Assembly (NCBI GenBank): GCA_963575645.1
Contig: OY754465.1
Span: 44,480,401-44,544,400, forward strand
Origin: Xanthostigma xanthostigma
Lineage: Eukaryota > Arthropoda > Insecta > Raphidioptera > Raphidiidae
Direction: 5' to 3'
DNA: 64,000 nt
Shown: piece by piece, positions 56,551 to 64,000 of the stretch
How positions within the stretch are numbered: position 1 is the stretch's first letter
Layout: each line of letters begins with the position of its first letter
Notes under the pieces: model-generated
Told to the model about the DNA's origin: nothing
Database searches by the model: none
Seen by the model: only the letters and a program-made list of their open reading frames with translations
Program-made: the position numbers and the translations under genes

Positions 56551-59409
56551 GGTAAAATATAGTTAGTAGTTAGTAGTAAAAAATATAATTCTAACAAACT
56601 GGTGTTCTGAACTGAACCAAACTGTACCTATACAATATCAACCAGCAAGGTAATAAAGTATTAAGTATTTATAACATAAAACATAAATAAGTTTCTTAGT
56701 TGACATATTATTCAATAATTTATATTTATATAAATGTGATTTATCTTTACCTATCATTTTATTACCATAGGGGTTTCCGTTCAATACGCATTGAAATCAC
56801 TATGACGTAGACACTTCGAGGTACCTAATTTATGAATATTTTACTGCTTGCAAAATATGAAACAATTTTGAAAATATCACGGGATTAAAAATAATTAATG
56901 AATTCATTTTTATCTTTGGTTGTCTTTTTTTTAATTCTGGCAGTTTGAAACCCAAAATGCAAACATGTTTTACCGTTCTAAAATAAAATCATAACATGCT
57001 AAATCATAGGATATCCCAAAAGGTTGCGTGTGTAGCTTTCTATTTGTAAAAAAATTCACAGTGTCGAGATAATTTCAAAATTCTTGATTTCTTAAAATGT
57101 AATACTCACACAATCATTTGCACAAAACATTCAACTATCCTGGATAGAACACGGGTTTCGATGGTTTTACAAGCTGTTAAATAGCGAATTGGCGAAGAAG
57201 GCACCGTTAATGGCTGTTCGTTTCACTTTAATTAATCATGGACTAGGTATACTATTGATTGATTTATAGCTGGAAGCATTTTTTTTACTGTGGATTTTAA
57301 TTACTTAAAAAAAGCACACCTTCTTATAACTTGATGCATTTATGGTATAATTTTCCACTGCCAAATAGATTTAACAATCAAAATAGTTGTAGCCATGTAG
57401 TAGTGGTAGGCACCTGTAAAACCAAAAAAGGTATCACCGTTAGCTGATCTTCAAATTTTGTAGCGGAAATTAATACACGCATACCAATAAATGAGCACAA
57501 ATGTTTTGGATTCCAAATAAAATTTTCCATTTAGCCTAAGGTGACCGTGTAAGTATATACATATCAAGGAGGTCCCAAAACAAGACAGAGATTGATGTGA
57601 TGACGTCATTGTGTCAAAAGTCAGTAAATAGTATTTTATTAATGACGTTGAACTTTTGAACAAAGGTAGTTGACCTATACACATTTTTTAAAAGAATACC
57701 TTTTTTTTATATTGTTGTATTTGCGCTGCTGTTTTATTGTTACTTGTTATTAAAACTTGATTATGAGTAAGTGAAAAGCGATTCTGATATAGGTACGACA
57801 TTTGTTAAATTGCGGAGCTTAGAAAGCAATAAAATATTCATAAATGAGCCTATCAATAAGTGTTTGAATTACAATTTTTTACTATTAGAGTGCAAATGTG
57901 GATGGCCACCCAGTGCGGATATAGGTATAGTGTCACCAATGAGCAGGCCTCTCTTTCCCACTGGGCACGTACCCAAGGCCCCGCGATAGATAAGGGCTCC
58001 CTAGTTCCTGCCAGATCACTAATCGATGAACGATATTTATTACCGACAAACTTATTTATTTCGAAAAAATCAAACGATAATGACTGACTATAATACCTAC
58101 TCGCTTATGAGCTTTTGCATGCGCGAAGCTACTCTACTCTCGCCAGAAAATTAGGCTTTCCGATTTCAGTATGTTTAGGTAAATTTCAATATATAAAAAT
58201 ACAATTATTTAAGTATATAATGCTTCAAGAGAGATTAACCAGTCGCCGATGTCCATAGAATGTGATATGCTCAAAAACATAGATTTTGAAGAAGTGATTA
58301 ACGATTATGCCCATCTCAAATCTAGAAGGGTACCTCTTCAATCTTAAGCATTAACCTGTGAATGCTAAAAGAGTTACTTTCGTGGATTATATTATATTAT
58401 CTATTCATTTAATATGACTGTAGAGAAATAAAAATAAATCTAGAACTTTGCTTATCTTAGTCTATTCTGACAAAATAGTGCTTTGTCAAGGTCAAAGAGG
58501 CCCCACTATCCTAATGTGTCCAGGGTTAAAAACGACGCCGCTAATGGGCACTTTTCCTAAGAATAGTGCCTCCGATTATCCACGAGAGGCAGCAGTTGTG
58601 GTCGGAAAAACATTATTTTTTCCTCTACTTACGTGTTATTTCAGTTTTGCTATAGTTGCACCACGGATAATCTATATTCACAGGAAAGCGTATTTTTATA
58701 GATATCATTTGTGAAACGTCACATATTGCTAAAGTTAAATGTACATAAGTTAATTTATGCATCGAAAAAAATATTAAAATAAGCACATGTTTGCTCAAAA
58801 CTATATTAATTTTATAGATCGTATTTTATATTGATAGCAAACTATTGTGATAAATGCATAGGTATCTTTTAATTAAAAAATATAACCTCTATTTTTTAAA
58901 TTAAAATTCATTAATTATTATTACGTGAATTTTTTTAATTACCTACCAAATATATTTGACTTTTTTGTTCTGAAATAAATTTCAAAGTTATAATTATTTA
59001 TTTTGCTATAATACAATTTAATTAACATAATTATGCCAGAGTAACTGACCTGTCAATCAATTCATTTTTTCTCTCTGATATTTTTAAATAACGACAAGAC
59101 AGTCAGCATTTTAATGTTGCTATACAGCATTGTCGTTGACGTTTTAAAATTTTTATTTTGCACCAGGTACGTCGTCTTCAAGTTCTTTCAAAGACATTGT
59201 ATTACATTCATTTGGTTAGAGTACAATAATTCGATGTGCAAAATATTCACTGGAAATACACAATTATCATATAGGTATATTAATACGCTAAGGTTAAAGA
59301 TGTTTGCCTCCCTTTTTAGAAAAAACCTCACAATTTATTATATATCATTTTACAGATAATTGCTTGCTCTACTGACATCGACAACTAAAAAATTTATTAT
59401 TGCTTTTGT
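56551..59409. other. Long stretch without recognised features
   Basis: About 2.9 kb with several sub-90-codon frames (57451-57684 -, 57771-57989 +, 58448-58714 +). 57880-58050 and 58490-58640 are less AT-rich but carry no known domain or splice structure I can define. No repeat copies seen. Confidence 0.35.
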
Positions 59410-59560
59410 TTTTGTAAATTAATTAAAATACAGCAACGCTGAACAACGTCTGCCATCTGACGGCTTTAATTTTGAAACAGCGAGCAAAGCTGAACAACGT
59501 CACAGCAATGCTGCATGATGCCATCTGACGGCTTAGCTCAACGCTTTTGCTACTTGCGCC
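59410..59560 (+). repeat. Local direct repeats
   Basis: gcaa.gctgaacaacgtc occurs at 59433 and 59486, and gccatctgacggctt at 59453 and 59520. Confidence 0.55.
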
Positions 59561-59824
59561 TCTATATGACAATTTTAGTAAAATATTTCTTCGATCTGTC
59601 ATCTGAGCTTCATATTGTAATACAACAAAAAGAAGAACGTTATAAGCAGTGTGCAAAATTAGAAACGAATTGAATACCTGCAATCATATTTAAAAAATAA
59701 TTTTGTAAAGTGATAATTATTATACTTATTTAGTGCGAATAATTCGGACAGGTCACACTAGTTATTTTATATTACATATAACCAGTCTTATTAGTCGTTT
59801 TTTGTGCGAAAAATTGGTTTTTAT

Positions 59825-59990
59825 AAATTTTTGTTTTTTTGCGCTATGAAAAGAGGAAGCAGTTTGGGGGGAGTTCTTTAAAAAGCAATTACGAGGTCGT
59901 GTCGATGCGATAGCGTTATTTTTTGCGCAGTGAAAAGGGGAAGGCGTTTGGGGGGAATTCTTTAAAAAATAACTACGGGGTCGTGTATAC
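59825..59990 (-). repeat. Two tandem units of about 100 bp
   Basis: tttttgcgctatgaaaagag...ttctttaaaaagcaattacg-aggtcgtgt is followed by tttttgcgcagtgaaaaggg...ttctttaaaaaataactacg-gggtcgtgt. A third diverged unit is at 23800-23870. Confidence 0.65.
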
Positions 59991-60467
59991 ACAAAGTGAG
60001 ATAGTAATACAGTAATTCTACACCAGTTGCTGTGACGTGTATATGTGATTTCTGATTGGTTATATTAAAAAAATGACAGCAGAAGACGATAAGTAATTCC
60101 ATTTTTTACATATTTTTGAGGAAATGTCTGAATAATCCGCAAAGTTTTTTTTTGGAACGTCAGAATTTAGCGTTTTCTATGACTTAAAAAGTCAAAATTT
60201 GGGCACATCGAGTTATCGTACTGGACCCCAATCATTTTTATTTCTGTTTTACTGGGGCTTGGGAAATGTTTGTCCCTACCATACTACCAGCGCTGCTATT
60301 GATAATTTTTTCGCACTTAATGAAAAATGCTCATTAAACATATGAGCGCCGCGGGGGACGCAGTTGGAAAATGACAGACTTGTATCACGAATAACTCACA
60401 CAGACAAATTTGCCTTTATACTAATACCAAAATAAAAGATCGACTGCGTGAGTTGTTCTATTTATCT
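59991..60467. other. Unassigned DNA
   Basis: Nothing recognised. Confidence 0.4.
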
Positions 60468-60898
60468 AAAGGCCGCTGCACACGAGGTTGGTTTTGCCGC
60501 TGGGATCGTTTCTGGGCCTTATGCTGAATGTTGCACTGACTACGGAGATGGAATTAACGTCACTGCGGGCTCGCGTGTGTGGTTACAACTTGAATTTCAA
60601 AATTAGAACTGGGGCTATTTTTCGTGCTGGTTTTGAGCAAGAACCAATCAGAAAACATTATCTTGCCACGTGGGCGACATGAACAAGCGCCCACAAACAT
60701 GGCGTCATAGTGTGTGTTCTGTTCAGAGACAATAAACGTCCACTTTTGTTAACAAATGAACTATCACTGCGCTTGCACCAAACCCATCTACAAAGCTAGC
60801 TTCAAAACACGCATCATGTGAAGCGAACACATAAAGGCTAACACGAAATCCAGCGCGCAGTATATACGATTGAAACTTAGCAGCCAAGTCTAGCGGCA

Positions 60899-61696
60899 TA
60901 GTGGCGTAACTATATCACCTGAGGCCCGTGGAGCGGATCACCGTCTCACATATTTTAATTGAGTGTGTCCACTGTCCAGTTTAGGGACACACGACAGCAG
61001 ATCGGATTGTCAAGTGATCTGTCTGCGATTTTAGGGAATGACCCGGAAAATGTCGATCTGCTGTTATGATTATTAAAAGAGACCGGCCTTGTTCGATTTC
61101 TTTGATTTTATTTATTTATTTGTTATTTGTTTTTGTTACTTGTTATTGTTTATTGTTAATTTTTATCTTTTTTTTAAATGTTATTTTTATAGAGTCTATA
61201 CAACTCTTTTTTTGTTAACAAGTTGATTTTTTGTTTTTATCTTTTATTTATAGACGCTGATGACCTCAGCTGTTGAGCGTCTATAATTCACAATCTCTCT
61301 CTCTCTCTCTGAGGCCCGTGGCAAATTCATCGGATGGGATCCTCCCTAAACTCTTTCAAGTTTGGTGGTCAGTTATCAAACCACCTATTCTAGATTTTTT
61401 AAAACATATTTTCACGCTATCTATTGACAATTTGTGATTAATTTATTAACTACCGTATTCCACGATGGCCATTATTTATTTTTTATTTTTTTTCGTAATA
61501 AATAAACCCTATTTAAACTAGAAATGCAGTTTTTTATGAAATCTTTAAGAAGCCATGGCTGAAAGAGTTAATATAATAAAACTTTACGTTGTAGTTTAAT
61601 CTTTATAATAAATGTTAGGTTCCTCCTGTCCTAACCCCCGTCGGCCAGGGGCCCGTGGCATTTTGCCCGTTCTGCCACCCTGTTGTTACGCCACTG
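60899..61696. mobile_element. Nested element with a 10-bp TSD
   Basis: TIRs TAGTGGCGTAAC and (complement) CAGTGGCGTAAC. TCTAGCGGCA is on both sides (60889-60898, 61697-61706), an exact 10-bp direct repeat. Contains a (TC)n tract at about 61297-61312, two gaggcccgtgg blocks and repeat L. The 10-bp TSD is more like Mutator/MULE than hAT (8 bp); family undecided. No ORF. Confidence 0.8.
61355..61580 (+). repeat. Repeat L, copy 2
   Basis: tttggtggtcagttatcaaa through cctatttaaactagaaatgc to gccatggctga, matching 48290-48480. Confidence 0.6.
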
Positions 61697-61740
61697 TCTA
61701 GCGGCAAAGACAGTCCGTGTGCATAGGGAATCTGACGGTG

Positions 61741-62064
61741 GGCTCGGGGACCAATGGTTGATTTTTATTTCCGCTGTTTCCGTTTCAAGTCAATCCAGTA
61801 TGGACACAGTGACGTCAGTGCGGTCGGTACAGTAGTCCTGCAATAACAATTCAGTGAACGTACAAACTCTATATAGCTACTAGATTTGTCGTAGTTGCAA
61901 TGTGCTATCGTATCAGCAGGTACCGACTTCAGATAGGTTATTCACCTGCAGTCTGCACTCACTGTTATAGACTTGTAGATATTGTACAACCACATTTATA
62001 GAAAAAAGTACTATACTTAGGGTTTGGATTAGTCGGCAGGCGTCAAAAAATAATCATATACCTA
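61741..62064. other. GC-richer unassigned sequence
   Basis: Less AT-rich than its flanks, with a TATA-like ctctatatagc near 61868 and a CRE-like tgacgtca near 61811. It could be a promoter, but no coding exon follows within the window. Confidence 0.2.
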
Positions 62065-62160
62065 CAGTCGAACCTGGATAAGCAAGAGTTCAGGGACCGC
62101 GATCTCTTTTTTGTTTAGGGAGGTTTTTCACTCACCCGAGTTTCTAGCTTATTAGTCGCG
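62065..62160 (+). mobile_element. Tigger/pogo-like terminal fragment
   Basis: tacagtcgaacctggataag-caagagttc and ggtttttcactcacccgagt-ttctagctta mirror the right end at 44380-44476 (taagctagaaactcgattta...cttatccaggttcgattgta). Confidence 0.55.
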
Positions 62161-63190
62161 TCAATGAATACATAAAACAGGCAAAATTCGAACTCCGTAA
62201 GAACAGCTCCGATTTTGATTGATTTTTTCTTTTTAAATTTAGTTTTTTTATTATTGAAAATCAGAAACATTTTGGGGCGGGAACGAATTATTTATATTGT
62301 TTAAGGGGCTAGGGGTAGTCAGAGGCATGAAAAAATAAAAAAAAAATCGACAAAATTCAATTTATTTTATAAAGTTAATAATATTTCAACTTGACTTCAC
62401 TAAATTTTCAAAAAAAAAAAAATTGGATAAAGTTATAGCCATCTGTTGGAACCCTCTCATAAGTAGTTAATGCTTTACGGTGATCATCATAACTTTGTTC
62501 TGGTTCATCTAAAATCGATAAAAACTATACAAAAACAATGCTAGTTAGTTCAGCTATTTACGACTCCTTCTTAAATTTCGTGGACTATTAAGGAAGTTGA
62601 GGCGTTACAGTCTCTACCAAAAGTAAGTGAATTCTAAATCGAAACTTTTCCATAATAAATTTTAAAAAGGATTATATAAGTCGATGATACAAATAATTAT
62701 CGTCATAAAGACATAAATAAACAATTTTTTATTATTCATTAATTATTTCAGTATTTTACTGGACTAGCTTTTGAATTTTTTACCCGAACTTAGTAAACAA
62801 AATTAGTTATGTATCTGTATCCGAATTTCGGTTTCTGTTTCAGTTTTGATCGAAACCGAAACTTAGTAGATGAGTTCGAAGGCAATTCTATAGTGTATAT
62901 TTTTTAAACCTTTGTTAATTTTATCTATTGCAAATAGAACCAATTATTTATTTGATAAATTAATAGTTTAGTTACTCTAAAAAACTAAATATCATGTCAG
63001 TAATAAATCACTGATACTGTCTGCCGATATCGGTCCCGAACGCCGCCCGGAAGCTCACGAACCTAATTTCGGCAGATTTTCTGCCGACATCGAAACTAAA
63101 CTGAAACTCAGTTTTAATAATTCTGAAACTCGCCGAAACCGAAAGTTGAACACTATTGATTATTTAAATGTGTAGAATACATTTTATTAT
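62161..63190. other. Unassigned AT-rich DNA
   Basis: Nothing recognised. At about 62820-63140 purine-rich 'cgaaaccgaaact' motifs recur on both strands, without a defined unit. Confidence 0.35.
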
Positions 63191-63240
63191 TCAGTCGCCA
63201 CGACAGTGGAAAATTCGGGTTTGACTCCCGACAGTGATAT
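63191..63240 (+). repeat. tRNA-like B-box module, second copy
   Basis: ttcagtcgccacgacagtgg-aaaattcgggtttgactcccgac is clearly related to 17279-17330 but has no TIRs here. Confidence 0.5.
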
Positions 63241-63764
63241 TGCCTGAATAAGTAGTACATTTTTCTATCATCGCATATTTATTGGTATTGTAACGAATAT
63301 GTTTTTGTGCCACTGAAACCATTTTTATTTAGCACGTGAAATGCACATCTTGCTTTTGTGCTAATGACTGCGCTTGGCGGCAGCTGTCGATGTACATTTT
63401 TTACAAATGTTAACACAATAAGTTAATAATTTCTTATGTTAATTAAACTGACACATACTTAAAATACATAAATATAGGTACCTACGTTGATTCAAAATAC
63501 AAATTAAAAGGCAAGTCGAAATTATAAGTTTACACATAAAATTACTTTTGATATTGTATATAGATGTATCCCCTTTTCGTGGTATTTGAAGGGTTCGGTA
63601 ATTACTTATTTTTAAGTGATTATTCTTATGCGGCTTCTCGACGATTGGTTGAGTAAAATGAGTGGAACGAGAATTTAAAGAGTTACACAAATGCGTTCAC
63701 TAATGAGTGACGTACTTTCCATGAAAAGTAAATGTGAGGTGCGACTACGGACTATTTATGAACT
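63241..63764. other. Unassigned DNA
   Basis: Nothing recognised. A minus-strand frame at 63439-63690 lacks any family signature. Confidence 0.4.
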
Positions 63765-63837
63765 GGCCGCTTAACTCAGTTCCTTAGAACGTCGTGCTAA
63801 TAACACTGAGATCGGGAGTACGATCACCCACGGGTCA
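63765..63837 (+). pseudogene. Degenerate tRNA-Ile(AAT) copy
   Basis: 73 nt aligned over their whole length with eukaryotic tRNA-Ile: GGCCGCTTAACTCAGTTCCT at the 5' end, anticodon loop GCTAATAAC with AAT, and a T-arm CGGGAGTACGATCACCC. The A and B boxes are mutated (TTAACTCAGTTCC, GAGTACGATCA) and the acceptor stem is partly unpaired, so it is a pseudogene or SINE-derived. Confidence 0.7.
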
Positions 63838-64000
63838 TATAATAATGTAACAAAACTGTTCTAGTTCGTGGTGGAAATAATTATTTATTAACAATAATAA
63901 ACGTTTAACAAAACAGTTAAACACACAACGAAAGCGTACTTCTTTAACAAACAGTAATAATAACGTTAACAGAAATAAAATAACGACAGTTCTAAATAAT

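Larger units (their letters stand above)
60468..61740. mobile_element. Element family C, copy 3, interrupted
   Basis: Left end aaaggccgctgcacacgagg-ttggttttgccgctgg; right end tctagcggcaaagacagtcc-gtgtgc. The interior matches copies 1 and 2. Split by the 60899-61696 element. Flanking terminus not exact. Confidence 0.7.

Noticed and set aside
60488-60682. Open frame resembling the one at 40229-40507
   Set aside because: Both lie in copies of non-coding element family C. The frame is broken in copy 1 (24180-25330).

Overview
This is a eukaryotic (arthropod, almost certainly insect) nuclear window. It is AT-rich, with GT-AG introns, tRNA-derived repeats and very dense DNA-transposon debris. Only two host genes can be read with confidence. 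The ribosomal-protein tail and several repeat signatures (a 'ggttccg...tgtctgtctgt' family, and Helitron tails of the 'gcggg..gaagcc..ctagt' kind) suggest a TE-rich insect, perhaps Lepidoptera. That placement is an impression from remembered repeat styles, not a proof.

Host genes. (1) At the left edge lies the last coding exon and 3' end of ribosomal protein eL14 (RpL14), + strand, 99-317, with an AATAAA at 333-338. (2) At 27175-29502 (+) is a complete three-exon gene for the proteasome activator PA28gamma/REGgamma (PSME3 family). Its exons are 27175-27201, 28805-29059 and 29143-29502, giving about 213 residues. Its helix1-helix2 loop is strongly shortened and lacks the basic nuclear-localisation cluster of vertebrate homologues. 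A weak candidate first coding exon with a good splice donor is at 36390-36422, behind a GC-richer leader. No other host exon was recognised, and the right half may be intron or intergenic.

Everything else is mostly mobile DNA, much of it nested. The elements are defined by terminal inverted repeats (TIRs), target-site duplications (TSDs) and, in several cases, an uninterrupted 'empty-site' copy elsewhere in the window. They include PIF/Harbinger elements with transposase remnants (3705-4825, 45796-46581) and a TTA-flanked one (747-1328); hAT elements with 8-bp TSDs (20175-20575, 31617-31963, 39498-39975, 44992-45281); a Helitron whose exact insertion point is proved by an empty site (9167-9751); a Tc1/mariner-type element with TA TSD (42922-43421); and pogo/CENPB-type elements, one inside another (43709-44285; 48659-49933 within 48522-50181). 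There is also an element with a 10-bp TSD (60899-61696), and three elements sitting in (AT)n tracts with G...C ends (44761-44909, 45379-47171, 52571-53321).

Large near-perfect foldbacks occur at 12337-12592, 13855-14432 (second copy 32084-32500), 26213-26637, 42132-42280 and 54825-55055. tRNA-like sequences are all degenerate: a tRNA-Lys(CTT) copy split by a palindromic element and itself inside a Helitron-like repeat (33682-34434), a tRNA-Ile(AAT) relic (63765-63837), a Ser/Leu-like one (35503-35572), and a B-box module found twice (17279-17330, 63191-63240).

I see no complete transposase gene, rRNA, CRISPR array or bacterial-type operon. The main new-looking signals are the (AT)n-seated element group, the two inverted copies of a sequence whose 46-codon reading frame differs only at synonymous positions, the shortened PA28gamma, and the multi-layer nests that allow relative dating of insertions.
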